Shown here: positions 54,059-62,821 of the stretch, piece by piece
Numbering within the stretch: position 1 is the stretch's first letter
Layout of the letters: each line of letters starts with the position of its first letter
Source: Terriglobia bacterium
GTDB lineage: Bacteria > Acidobacteriota > Terriglobia > Acidiferrales > UBA7541
Direction of reading: 5' to 3'
Length of the DNA: 63,173 nucleotides
Assembly: GCA_020072765.1 (NCBI GenBank)
Contig: JAIQGD010000016.1
Coordinates: 1-63,173 of the forward strand
Position numbers and translations under genes: made by a program
Notes under the pieces: generated by a model
What the model saw: the letters and a program-made list of their open reading frames with translations, nothing else
The model's database searches: none
What the model was told of the DNA's origin: nothing

Positions 54059-57000
54059 TTAGAAGGAGAACCGCGCGGCGAACTGGAACTGCCGCGGGTT
54101 AAACATGGTCCGCGGCTTGCCGAAGTTGGCGTTCGGATTGTACGGGATGAAGTTAACCCCGCCAATCGGATTGAATGCCAAGGTTCCCGTACCAATGTTG
54201 ATGTTCCCCGCCGGGCAAGCCGTGGATGCCGCGCCCGCCTGGATCGCGAGGCTGGTGGCATCGTTGTAGCGCTTCGGGATCCCGCCGCAAAAGACCGGAG
54301 ATCCGTAGACCGAGGTCACCTCATCGATGTTGGCCCGATCCAGCACGTTGAACGCGTCCATGATCACGTCGAGCTTCACGCGCTCGCTGATATGAATCGC
54401 ACGGGAAACGCGGAGATCCCACGAGTACAGCGGGGCTCCGATGTAGGTGTTCCGGGGAATCATGGTTTGGCAGTTGCTGGCCGAGGTGCAAACGCTCCCC
54501 GGCACTCCGCCTGCGACGCGGTCGGTAGCGCCGCCGGCCAGATCGTTCAGCGTGTTGTTGCCGGCGAAGATCGTGAACGGCCGCCCAGCCTGCATGGTGA
54601 TGATGCTGCTGAACTCGAAGTTGCGCAGGAAGCTGTCCTTCGGCGCGCTGAGTGTGAAGTTGGCGACGAAGTGGTGACGCACATCCTGGTTCGAGTTGGA
54701 CCGCTCGGCCGCGTAATCGAACTGGTTGACGGGGAGGTTGATGAAGGTGGTGAAGTTGCCGTTGTCAATCGTGTGCGAATAGGTGTAGTTCGCGGTCAGA
54801 TTGAGGTAGTGGCCCCAGCGCTCCAGCGCCGTCACGGTCAAGCCGTGGTAGGCGGCGTTGGCCACGTTGTTGTTGTAGTCGAGAAGACCCGAGCTCAGCA
54901 TCTGCAAGCCCGAGCCGAACGCGCCATTAAACCAGGGGCCGACACCAGCCAAAGCCCCGGTTCCGAGGACGGGTACGCCCGTGGCGCACTTCGACAGGGT
55001 ACCATTGGCATTGACCATTCCAGGAACCCATTCCGGCAGAGGGTCTGTAGGACTTGCCGCTTGCGCAGCGTCCGTCGTGCCCACCGGGCAGGGAACGTTG
55101 ATGTTATTTCCGCGGACCAGCCGGTGCGCGCCCACGAAGAGGTAGCCGAGGTTGAGCGCGAAGCCCTTGCCGAACTGGCGATCGATCTCCGCACTCGCCT
55201 GCACGGCGTAGGGCAGCTTGCTGTTGTGTTCCATACCGCCCGCGCCACGGCCGCACGCGCCCGTCGTAAAGCAGGTGCCCGCCATCGGGATCACCCCTCC
55301 CACGGTCAACGCGCTGTAGCCGCCTGTCTGGATGATGCTGGCCACCATGTCGGCTGCACCCTGCGAGGCGGGGAAACCGAAAATCTGGTATCCCTGCGTC
55401 GCCTGGAGATTACCCGACGCAACCATCGGCATTGTTTGCGGCTGGATGCCGGCGCCGCTGCAGATGGCCGTGATGGTAGCGGACGGATTGTTGCCGCAGA
55501 GGTATCCGGCCACCACCTTTTGCGTGTTGGGGATGAAGAAGAAGCTCATGTTTTGCCGGTCGGAGAACATCCCGGCTCCGGCGCGCACGACGGTCTTGCT
55601 GTCCGGCGAGTAGGCCAGGCCGATGCGCGGCTGCCAAGCCGTGTAATCGGGCTTGACGAACGCCGCGAGGCCCGATTCGTAATCCCACCGCAAACCGAAA
55701 TTGAACGTCAGCTTGGGAGTGACGCGCCACTGGTCCTGCGCGAACCCACCCCAGTAGCCATGGTTGATCTGGCGGGAGTAACTGGAGAAGAGCGACGGCT
55801 GGTACGCGTTCGCCCACGTGCTGGTGTTGAGTGGCGCGCCAGTCGGGGCGCACCAGGGAGGATTAGCGCAAGCCGTGGGGCTGGTCGGCAGCGGCACGCC
55901 GGCGTACATGAACACAATGCCGTTGTCGCCCGGTACCGGGCACTGAGCTGCCAGGCTGTTGAGGCCGGCCGATCCCCCGACATCCGCGCCGTAGCTGCCG
56001 TCGTAATACTCGGCGAAATTCGCGAGGCAACCGAGGCCCGGCATGAGCGACCGCACGGGTGTGAACCCGGGGAAGTTGTCGACATCCCAAATGTAGTTGC
56101 CATCGAACCCGAACTTGGCCAGGTGATTGCCCTTGACCCAGGAGATGGAGTCCGAGACCTGCATGCGGCTTTCGTACTTCTGGTCGTCAATTCCGAAGTT
56201 GTGGCCCAACTCGAGGTCGTTCAGAACGCTGAAGTCGGGCTGGCCGGTCATGCCGAGGAAGTTGTAGTGGCGCTGCGCCCATTGGCCGAGGACCGTATTC
56301 ACCAGGTTCGGCGTCAGGATGGAGGTCAGCGTTCCGGAGAGCGACTGGTCGCGCACGAACAGATCGCGTCCACCGCTCGGCGTGCCGATGCCGCCGCCGT
56401 CGAGCGTATTCCCAATCAGTTCACCCAGCGCGCGCCCGTCTTCGATCAGGTAGCGGAGCGCCAGGCGGTTGTTCGTGTTGATCTGATGATCGAGCCGCGC
56501 AAAACCAAAATCGCTGTTGGCGGTCTTGAGAACCCCATTGAGGTATGAGATCGGTGAGCCCGAGCAGCTCGCCAGAGGCAACGTGCAGCCTTCCGGCGCC
56601 AGCCCCATCAGGGCCTTGGCTTCGTCAATCAGGGCAATGTTGCTGACGAGGTCGGGCGGGTAGGTGGGAGATTCCGCGCGGCGCTTGCCTTCGTAGTTCA
56701 TGAAGAAGAAGGTCTTGTCCTTCTTGATCGGTCCGCCGAGGGTGCCGCCGAACTGATTCTGCCGCAGTTGGTTGGGCAGCGGGGCCGGCTGCAACAGCGA
56801 ACGCGAATCGAGCGCGCTGTTCTGGAAATATTCGTAGAGCGAACCGTGCATATCGTTCGTGCCGGACTTGGTGACGATGTTGACGATGCCGCCGACCGAG
56901 CGGCCGTATTCGGCGCCGAAGCTGTTGTTGACCACGCGGAACTCCTGCACGGAGTCCTGCGGGGGAGTGGCGCGCTGCACGCCGCTCAGGGCGTTGACGA

Positions 57001-57613
57001 AGTCCGCGCCGTCCACGGTGATCTCGTTGCTGAACGAGCGCATGCCGCCGAAGGAAATCTGCGTGACTTCAAATTCGGTGATCGTCGTGCCCAGCGAGGT
57101 GCGGCTGGTGGCGACGCCGGGGGTCAGCAGCGCGAAATCCGTGAAGAGGCGCCCGCTGATCGGCAGTGACTGGATCTGCTGCTCGCCGACGACCTGGCTG
57201 ATCTCCGTCTTGGTGGGCTCAATCACAGGCACTTCCGAGGTGACGACAACTTTTTCGCCCGCCGCCGCCAGTTGCAGGGCCACGTCCACCGTCGCGCTCT
57301 GACCGACCGTCAATACGATTTGCGTTTGCCGGTAGTTCGCGAAACCGGAGTACGACGCCGTGAGCTCGTAAGTTCCCGGCGTCAAGTTCGGAACGGTGTA
57401 GAAGCCGCGATCGTTGGAAGTGGCCGTGGACGTGACGTTCGTGCCGGTGTTGCGCACGCTTATATGCGCGCCCCCAACGACGCCGCCGCTCGGGTCCGTC
57501 ACTGTGCCGTTAAGCTGGGCCACCGCGACGGCCTGCGCGAACGTCGAACCCGCGCCAACCAACAAAAGCGCAAACGCTACTGCAACCACCAGAGCCAAAC
57601 GTGCTTTCATCAA
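54059..57613 (-). CDS. Oar-like TonB-dependent receptor, full length
   Basis: 1184 aa. Signal peptide (MMKARLALVVAVAFALLLVG, cleavage near TFAQA). Carboxypeptidase-regulatory domain at about 30-115 (LNGTVTDPSGGVVGGAHISV). Plug domain at about 120-240 (SQVVGEQQIQSLPISGRLF, VDGADFVNALSG, YGRSVGGIVNIVTKSGTNDM). A very large barrel ends in FNPRQFQFAARFSF, with a terminal aromatic residue as required for barrel assembly. This is the Oar-type family greatly expanded in Acidobacteriota, thought to import plant or microbial polymers. AGGTGAT precedes ATG 57613. Confidence 0.95.
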   Translation of the reverse strand: MMKARLALVVAVAFALLLVGAGSTFAQAVAVAQLNGTVTDPSGGVVGGAHISVRNTGTNVTSTATSNDRGFYTVPNLTPGTYELTASYSGFANYRQTQIVLTVGQSATVDVALQLAAAGEKVVVTSEVPVIEPTKTEISQVVGEQQIQSLPISGRLFTDFALLTPGVATSRTSLGTTITEFEVTQISFGGMRSFSNEITVDGADFVNALSGVQRATPPQDSVQEFRVVNNSFGAEYGRSVGGIVNIVTKSGTNDMHGSLYEYFQNSALDSRSLLQPAPLPNQLRQNQFGGTLGGPIKKDKTFFFMNYEGKRRAESPTYPPDLVSNIALIDEAKALMGLAPEGCTLPLASCSGSPISYLNGVLKTANSDFGFARLDHQINTNNRLALRYLIEDGRALGELIGNTLDGGGIGTPSGGRDLFVRDQSLSGTLTSILTPNLVNTVLGQWAQRHYNFLGMTGQPDFSVLNDLELGHNFGIDDQKYESRMQVSDSISWVKGNHLAKFGFDGNYIWDVDNFPGFTPVRSLMPGLGCLANFAEYYDGSYGADVGGSAGLNSLAAQCPVPGDNGIVFMYAGVPLPTSPTACANPPWCAPTGAPLNTSTWANAYQPSLFSSYSRQINHGYWGGFAQDQWRVTPKLTFNFGLRWDYESGLAAFVKPDYTAWQPRIGLAYSPDSKTVVRAGAGMFSDRQNMSFFFIPNTQKVVAGYLCGNNPSATITAICSGAGIQPQTMPMVASGNLQATQGYQIFGFPASQGAADMVASIIQTGGYSALTVGGVIPMAGTCFTTGACGRGAGGMEHNSKLPYAVQASAEIDRQFGKGFALNLGYLFVGAHRLVRGNNINVPCPVGTTDAAQAASPTDPLPEWVPGMVNANGTLSKCATGVPVLGTGALAGVGPWFNGAFGSGLQMLSSGLLDYNNNVANAAYHGLTVTALERWGHYLNLTANYTYSHTIDNGNFTTFINLPVNQFDYAAERSNSNQDVRHHFVANFTLSAPKDSFLRNFEFSSIITMQAGRPFTIFAGNNTLNDLAGGATDRVAGGVPGSVCTSASNCQTMIPRNTYIGAPLYSWDLRVSRAIHISERVKLDVIMDAFNVLDRANIDEVTSVYGSPVFCGGIPKRYNDATSLAIQAGAASTACPAGNINIGTGTLAFNPIGGVNFIPYNPNANFGKPRTMFNPRQFQFAARFSF

Positions 57614-57922
57614 TCACCTCGGAGATCTTTGGACTTAATGCAGAATGGTCGCGTGAGCGCGGCATTCCCGCCCGCGATCAACGCAGGCTGGATAGATACA
57701 ACCCGACTCACCCCCAAATTCCGCTGTGAGTTAATACTATGAGCGGCTTGCATGTGTCAAGGCCCAACTATATACATCCCACCGAAAGGATTATGGTCGC
57801 CGTCTCGGCCGGTACCGTGTAAGAATTGGCGGCTGCATTTGCATACAGGAGGGGCCGTTAAGCACCCGGAGTGCCGCCGGAAAAAGGCGGCGCGCCCCCC
57901 TGGAAAAGGTCAATTGCAAACA
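57614..57922. other. 309-nt divergent control region
   Basis: It holds the leader and promoter of the TonB receptor (minus strand) and the upstream region of the O-methyltransferase. TTGCAT and TATATAC near 57749-57774 could serve the plus strand, with a short spacer. No gene is seen. Confidence 0.4.
57731..57760 (-). promoter_or_regulatory. Sigma70-type promoter of the TonB receptor
   Basis: On the minus strand TTGACA (57760-57755), 18-nt spacer, TATTAA (57736-57731). The implied leader is about 110 nt. Confidence 0.55.
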
Positions 57923-58969
57923 ATGTCGAAAGAAATGGCGTCCCTGACTCGTCTGCCGAAACACGATCCCACGCTGCTGTACCGCTATCGCGACGGCCTC
58001 TACGCCCCGGAACTGCTGGGCGCGGCGGTGACGGGGCTGGATTTCTTCACGTGGCTGGGGAAATCACCCTCCGACGCGCCAACTATATGCAAGTCGCTCG
58101 GACTGGCGGAACGCCCCGTCGATGTGATGCTGACCCTGTTTGCGGCCATGGGCTTTGTGGAGAAGAAGAAGCAAACTTTTCGCCTGACCGAGATCGCCAG
58201 GGAATTCCTGACGCGGGACTCGCCCTGGTTCATCGGGCCGTATTTTGCGCCGTTTGCCGAGCGGCCGGCGTGCCGCGATCTGCTCGAAGTCCTGCGCACC
58301 GGCCAGCCCGCCAACTGGGTGCGCCGCCAAGACCAGAAGCCCTGGGCGGAGGCCATGGAGGACGACGCGCTGTCGAAGCAGTTCACCGGGATGATGGACG
58401 CGCGGGGCCTTTACCTCGGGCCCAGTCTGGCGCGCAAGATCGGCTGGCAACGATTCCGGCACGTTCTGGACATCGCGGGCGCTTCCGGCATTTACGCTTG
58501 TTGCCTGGCGGCCGCGCATCCCCACTTGCGGGCGACGGTGTTCGAGCGGCCCCCGGTCGATCGCGTGGCCCGCCAGTGCATTGCGCGTCGCGGCTGCTCG
58601 GAGCGCGTGGAGGCGGTGGCCGGCGACATGTTTGCAGCGCCCTTTCCGGATGGCTGCGACGTGCATCTGTTTTCCAACGTCCTGCACGACTGGGACGTGC
58701 CCGCCGTCCAATCCCTGTTGCGCAAATCCCACGCCGCGCTGCCCCGGAACGGGATGATCGTGATTCACGATGCCTTCCTCAACCGGCAAAAGACGGGACC
58801 CCTTCCGGTGGCGGCCCATTCGGTGTTTCTGATGGCGGTCACGGAGGGGCGCTATTACTCGCTTTCGGAAATCGAGGGTTTTCTGGAAGAGGCGGGTTTC
58901 TCGGGAATGAAGTATCGGAAGAACGCCATGGACTACGGAATCGTCACCGCGCGCAAATCCCGGCGGTAG
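57923..58969 (+). CDS. SAM-dependent O-methyltransferase (Methyltransf_2 type)
   Basis: 348 aa from ATG 57923; ATG 57935 is also possible. An N-terminal winged-helix dimerisation domain (APELLGAAVTGLDFFTWLGK, GFVEKKKQTFRLTEIAREFL) is followed by the SAM fold: VLDIAGASGIYACCLA, the acidic E of ATVFERP, and the catalytic-His region FSNVLHDWD. The family methylates small phenols and polyketides. It is convergent with the selenoprotein gene, 21 nt apart. The nearby demethylase-like gene makes a role in methoxy-aromatic turnover tempting but unproven. Confidence 0.85.
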   Translation: MSKEMASLTRLPKHDPTLLYRYRDGLYAPELLGAAVTGLDFFTWLGKSPSDAPTICKSLGLAERPVDVMLTLFAAMGFVEKKKQTFRLTEIAREFLTRDSPWFIGPYFAPFAERPACRDLLEVLRTGQPANWVRRQDQKPWAEAMEDDALSKQFTGMMDARGLYLGPSLARKIGWQRFRHVLDIAGASGIYACCLAAAHPHLRATVFERPPVDRVARQCIARRGCSERVEAVAGDMFAAPFPDGCDVHLFSNVLHDWDVPAVQSLLRKSHAALPRNGMIVIHDAFLNRQKTGPLPVAAHSVFLMAVTEGRYYSLSEIEGFLEEAGFSGMKYRKNAMDYGIVTARKSRR

Positions 58970-58990
58970 CGTGAGCGGCGCGCTCGTGGA

Positions 58991-60742
58991 TCACGCCCAG
59001 CGATCGATCGAGATGCTGGACCGATAACTCAGATTGCCCACCTGAAAAAAGGCGTTGGTCTGCCCGCCCGTGACCACCAGGTTGATGTGCTCGGCTCTTG
59101 CCCAGCGGGGAATCAGGGCATCATCGGGCATCTTGTACCAGGTGGCCCAAGGCTCCTGGCCCTTGATGGCTCGCGGATAGTCGAATTGATAGACGAAGGC
59201 CTGCTGCTTGTAGTCCTTCACCGGCAGCGTCGTGTTCTTCCACAGCCAGTTGGCGATTTTTTCCTTGGTGTCGTAGCCCTGCTCGACCAGGCGCTTGGCT
59301 ACCAGCGGATCGCAAATCACCAGCGCGCCAAACAGCCCGAGCAGCGTTCCAAACATGTCGCTGATCTGCTCGTCAAACATGGGATTCTCGAGCACTCCGG
59401 CGTGCTTGGCTCCGTGGCCCTGGCGCAGATCCTCTCCGGCAAACAGGCTGACCACGCTTTCCTCGGTCTTGAATCCCTTTTGCACGTGAAACGGAGTCCA
59501 GGGACTGTCCTTCTCGTTCTCGGCGATCACGATGTTGTTGTAATTGAGATTGTTGCCCTGCGAGCCCAGGTAGGTGTCTCCGGGAATTCCGGCGTTTCCG
59601 AGATTTCTCGACAGGATCGTCCAGGCCCGGCCGATGGTGGCGTTGGGCTGCGCAAACGGGCCCATCGCGCCGATGGTGTAGTTCATCGTGAGCTTGTCGC
59701 GGACCGGCCCGTTGATCACCATCGAGTAGGCGAAGGAGGTCGTGGAACTTCCCAGGGCGGACACCCCGGAAGCGGCGATCGCCAGGATCACCGGAAAATA
59801 TTCCGGCCGCGCCCCCGCCATCACGGCGTTGATGGCCACCTGCCGGACGGTGTACGACCACGGTTCATACAGGCCGCCCGCCATTTTTCCGACCACTTCG
59901 TCGGGATGATGGCTGGTGCCCTTGAGCATGGCTGCGACTTTTTCTTCCGTGGGCAGGATGATCGGCAGGTAGTCCGTCATTCCGTTGTCGCAGTAATACT
60001 GCTGGAGATTGTCGGCAGTATCCGGCCCGAACGTCGGAGGCCCGACCGACGGGCTTACCATGCCCGACTTCAGTTCTTCGGGCACCAAGGGCTGGGTCAG
60101 ATAATCGACCATTTCCTTCATCATCGGCTTTCCGCTGACCGGATCGTCGCCATTGAGGTAGGCCCAAATCTGTTCCGCGGTCTTGCCCCAGATGGGATGG
60201 GGCGTGAAGGTGATGCGCTCGCGCGGCATGCCTTTATTGGCCGCGGTGGAGAGGGCCAGGTCCTTGAACGCCCGGGTCACCACCGGGGTGGTGGGAATGC
60301 CCATCTTTTCCAGCGTGAAACAATGGCCGACGACCGCCGGCGTGCAGCCTCCTCAATGCCCGATGGCCATGATGCAGGCGTGCCCTTTGGCCTTGATCTC
60401 CTTCCACAGCGCCGGATCATCCTCGGCGTACGCCCCGGCCTTCTTGCGATAGACGGTCGTGACGCCCGGCATGTTCTGGCTGAACCAGCGCTGGATCAAG
60501 TGCAGGAGGGAATCGGCTCCGGGAAAACCGTCGTCCACCAGGAAAACGGTCTTTCCGTCGAGGCTCGCAAGCCGCGGCGCCATGGGAACGAGTTTGACGG
60601 GAGGAGGAGTGCCCTTCGGATTGAGCGTGACAATCTTGCCGGAGCCGGCGGCCGGACCTTTGGGCCCTTCCGCCAAGGCACCGGGAGCCGCGAGGGCCGC
60701 CGGAGAGATTCCGAGCAGTGACAACAGTTGTCGTCGATTCAT
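58991..60742 (-). CDS. UGSC-family selenoprotein with Tat signal and in-frame UGA (Sec130)
   Basis: 583 aa if TGA at 60353-60355 is read as selenocysteine; otherwise a 129-aa fragment and a 437-aa orphan frame starting at 60304. The N-terminus MNRRQLLSLLGISPAALA is a twin-arginine signal. The TGA lies in GH-U-G-G-C-T followed by VVGHCFTLEKMGIPTTPVV. This matches the UGSC family, where a U/C-G-S-C redox pair precedes a conserved LEKxGIP. C133 is the resolving Cys. After the TGA the frame stays open for 453 codons with family-like sequence. A SECIS-like hairpin follows. The protein is probably an exported thiol/selenol oxidoreductase or reductase subunit. It lies 62 nt after the demethylase-like gene, same strand. 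ORF finders will split it. Confidence 0.85.
60326..60355 (-). promoter_or_regulatory. UGA selenocysteine codon and bacterial SECIS-like hairpin
   Basis: Minus strand: UGA (60355-60353), 11 nt, then GCCGGC-GGUC-GUCGGC (60341-60326), a 6-bp stem with one G-U pair. The apical GGUC loop sits about 18 nt after the UGA, within the window where SelB-binding bacterial SECIS loops (G/GU at the tip, as in E. coli fdhF AGGUCU) are found. Confidence 0.65.
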
Positions 60743-60804
60743 AGCCGCTGGAATCCCTCCCGCTCGCGCTCGGCAATACGGGCGCGTGGCCTTGCCGTGT
60801 GAAC

Positions 60805-62199
60805 CTACTTCTGAGCCGTCCGCCAGCCCGGCGCGTACTCCTTGCGCGCCACTTCGGCGTAAGGCACAGGGCTGACAATCGCGCGGATTTGCGTCTGCAC
60901 GTGGCGCTCGACGGTGGGTTTCGACGACCCGCCGCCTTCCTCGCCCCACACGAAGGTGACCTCGGTGCCCGGCTCGGTGACCTCTTTGTTGAGAATCGCC
61001 AGCGTGAGCATCTTGCCTTCGTTCGAACTGTAGCCGCACCACGTCGAGATCCCCACCGTCTTGCCATCCTTCATGACCTTGTCATAGGGCAACGTGGAGT
61101 AGACCGCGGAGGGGAAGTCGAAGTACTTGGCGCGGTCCTTCTTCTGGAACATGGTTCCCAGGGCCCGGGTGACGTCTTCGTCGTTCAGTGCCAGAGTCAC
61201 CTTCTTGCGCTTGGGGTTGGCCGCAATCTTCTCGAGCGCGGCCCGGCCGATGAAATCGTGATCGAACTTGACGATCGGCCCGTAGCCGATGTCGTAGGGC
61301 GTGAGGTAGTAGTCCTCGATATTGTCGGAGTAGAAGCTGCCGCCCAGCGAGGCAATGGCTTCGTAGCCGTTCGCCGGCAGCCATTGCCGGAACGGCTTCA
61401 TTTTCTCGCCGCTGTAAATGGCCGGCATGGGCGAGGGAATCCATCCCGATTCCAGCGTGTTGGATGAGTACGCCCGCGCGCCCACCAGCCGCAGGCCGAA
61501 TTCCTGCCCGGCCTCGAAGATGGCCGCCTTGACCGCCTCGCCCTCTTCCCAGGGACCAAAAATCTCCAAGCCGGGCTGTCCGGCCATGCCGTGACGCAGC
61601 GCGCGCACTTGGCGTCCGGCGATGGTAATCGTGGTCATGTTGAAGAATTTGAGGTCCGGGGCCGGCTTGCCCGTCACCTTGGCGATGACCTTCATGGCGT
61701 TGGGACCCTGCACCTGATAGCGGTACACCTTGCGGACAATGGGGCCCGAACGCGCCGCCGCTCGCTCGTCGCGTTCCACCTTGGCGTTGTAGCCGCCCTT
61801 CTCGCAGTGGTACTGCACCCAGCTATGAATCGAGGGGCGCCCGACGAGATTGAACAGATTCTTGTCCAGATAGAACAGCACGACGTCGCCGATCACATAG
61901 CCGTCGTAATTGCAGGCCACAAACTGCTTGGCTTTGTCCGGCACGAACCCCTGAAAGCTGTTCACGCCGAGATCGGAGAGCAATTTCAACGCATCGGGCC
62001 CTTCCACATACATGTCGGTCATGTGGTAGGACTGGTTGAAAAGCACGCAGGTCTGCTGCCAGGCGCGCTGCTCATCCCTCCAGTTCGAATATTCCGGCAG
62101 GACGACGGGATAGACGTACGGCCCGGTCTGCGAATTGCGCAACATCTTTACCGGATTTCCAATGGATTGTATCAGGTCCTCTAGATTCTTATGGCTCAC
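60805..62199 (-). CDS. GcvT/LigM-like tetrahydrofolate-dependent demethylase or aminomethyltransferase
   Basis: 464 aa from GTG 62199 (GAGGAG 5 nt upstream). The fold is of the GcvT type: PEYSNWRDEQRAWQQTCVLF near the start, YHMTDMYVEGPDALKLLSDL, GVNSF, RYQVQGPNAMKVIAKV, HGMAGQPGLEIFGP, GARAYSSNTLESGWIPSPMP. These resemble LigM/DesA-type O-demethylases that move a methyl from vanillate-like aromatics to THF, more than the glycine-cleavage T protein (about 360 aa). The substrate is not determinable. It is first in an operon with the selenoprotein, behind a long structured leader. Confidence 0.82.
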   Translation of the reverse strand: MSHKNLEDLIQSIGNPVKMLRNSQTGPYVYPVVLPEYSNWRDEQRAWQQTCVLFNQSYHMTDMYVEGPDALKLLSDLGVNSFQGFVPDKAKQFVACNYDGYVIGDVVLFYLDKNLFNLVGRPSIHSWVQYHCEKGGYNAKVERDERAAARSGPIVRKVYRYQVQGPNAMKVIAKVTGKPAPDLKFFNMTTITIAGRQVRALRHGMAGQPGLEIFGPWEEGEAVKAAIFEAGQEFGLRLVGARAYSSNTLESGWIPSPMPAIYSGEKMKPFRQWLPANGYEAIASLGGSFYSDNIEDYYLTPYDIGYGPIVKFDHDFIGRAALEKIAANPKRKKVTLALNDEDVTRALGTMFQKKDRAKYFDFPSAVYSTLPYDKVMKDGKTVGISTWCGYSSNEGKMLTLAILNKEVTEPGTEVTFVWGEEGGGSSKPTVERHVQTQIRAIVSPVPYAEVARKEYAPGWRTAQK

Positions 62200-62479
62200 T
62201 GTCTCTCCTCAATGGCAGGACGATTCCGTCCGCTCACGCAAGATCCAAATTCTTCCTAGCGATTTCAGCACGCGCGGAGCGCCATCGTGGCTGGCACGAA
62301 GGCTTGCACGCGTCATTCTCGTGGTGCTTTGGGAGCGCCCCACACACGGCCGTGGGATCCACCGCCTCCCGACCCGCCGGGTGTCTGGTGGCAGCGCCCC
62401 TGCTTCCTCGGGGCGCAGGGTTGCTGGGCGCTCCACCACCGTGACGTAGCTTTTGTCCGAAGCATCAGCCTTTCGGAGC
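62200..62479 (-). ncRNA. Long structured 5' leader of the demethylase-selenoprotein operon
   Basis: About 280 nt between the predicted start (near 62479) and GTG 62199. The strongest element pairs 62386-62399 with 62426-62438 (TGGTGG-c-AGCGCCC against GGGCGCTCCACCA) with one bulge. An inner stem joins CCCTGC (62398-62403) and GCAGGG (62415-62420). A competing stem joins GGAGCGCCC (62332-62340) to GGGCGCTCC (62426-62434). Alternative pairings of this sort suggest a cis-regulatory RNA, but I could match it to no known riboswitch. Confidence 0.45.
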
Positions 62480-62485
62480 CTAAAG

Positions 62486-62514
62486 AAGATAAGGGAGGGC
62501 GGCGCATCTGTCAA
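62486..62514 (-). promoter_or_regulatory. Sigma70-type promoter of the demethylase-selenoprotein operon
   Basis: Minus strand: TTGACA (62514-62509), 17-nt spacer, TATCTT (62491-62486). Confidence 0.7.
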
Positions 62515-62686
62515 CGGGATTGTATTCTTTCCGGGCCCACTTTCCGCCCGCCAACGCAGGAGGTCTGCATTGGCATCTTCCCCGCGATCGCGCCGGCGCA
62601 AAGATAACATGCCTATTCCCAAACGGTTACGAAGTGCGCCGCAGGGCCGGCCCTGTCTGGCTCGAAATTCCCACCGTAAATTACGT

Positions 62687-62700
62687 ATGCAATGTTGCAT
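62687..62700. promoter_or_regulatory. ATGCAA-TG-TTGCAT dyad, possible operator
   Basis: 6-bp inverted repeat with a 2-nt centre, 12 nt upstream of the -35 box of the plus-strand promoter at 62712. Confidence 0.35.
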
Positions 62701-62711
62701 GCACATTATTC

Positions 62712-62740
62712 TTGACAAGAACCGGTGGCGGTAGTAAGAA
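62712..62740 (+). promoter_or_regulatory. Sigma70-type promoter of the terminal TonB receptor gene
   Basis: TTGACA (62712-62717), 17-nt spacer, TAAGAA (62735-62740). The start near 62747 gives a 75-nt leader to ATG 62822. Confidence 0.65.
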
Positions 62741-62821
62741 GCACCGCACAGGGTGTGTGGGAACTAGGGTATGACGCACTCACTGCGTGAAATCCACAGG
62801 TGTGAAAGGATAAGGTGGGCA

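Noticed and set aside
53963-56548. 861-aa open frame on the plus strand
   Set aside because: It is antisense to the TonB receptor gene. The minus frame has signal peptide, plug and barrel motifs, while this one has none and reflects GC-rich codon bias.
60305-60355. TGA at 60353-60355 as an ordinary stop (pseudogene or two genes)
   Set aside because: The downstream frame is in register, family-like from the first codon after TGA, and has no start codon with a ribosome site until after the conserved LEK motif. The U-G-G-C context and hairpin favour recoding. Not fully excluded without finding the sel genes.
59087-60721. 544-aa plus-strand open frame over the selenoprotein gene
   Set aside because: No domain or ribosome site. 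The minus-strand reading has a Tat signal and family motifs.
62330-62440. Known riboswitch upstream of the demethylase-like gene
   Set aside because: No match by eye to the cores of SAM, SAH, cobalamin, THF, glycine, TPP or ZTP riboswitches. Only an unclassified structured leader can be claimed.
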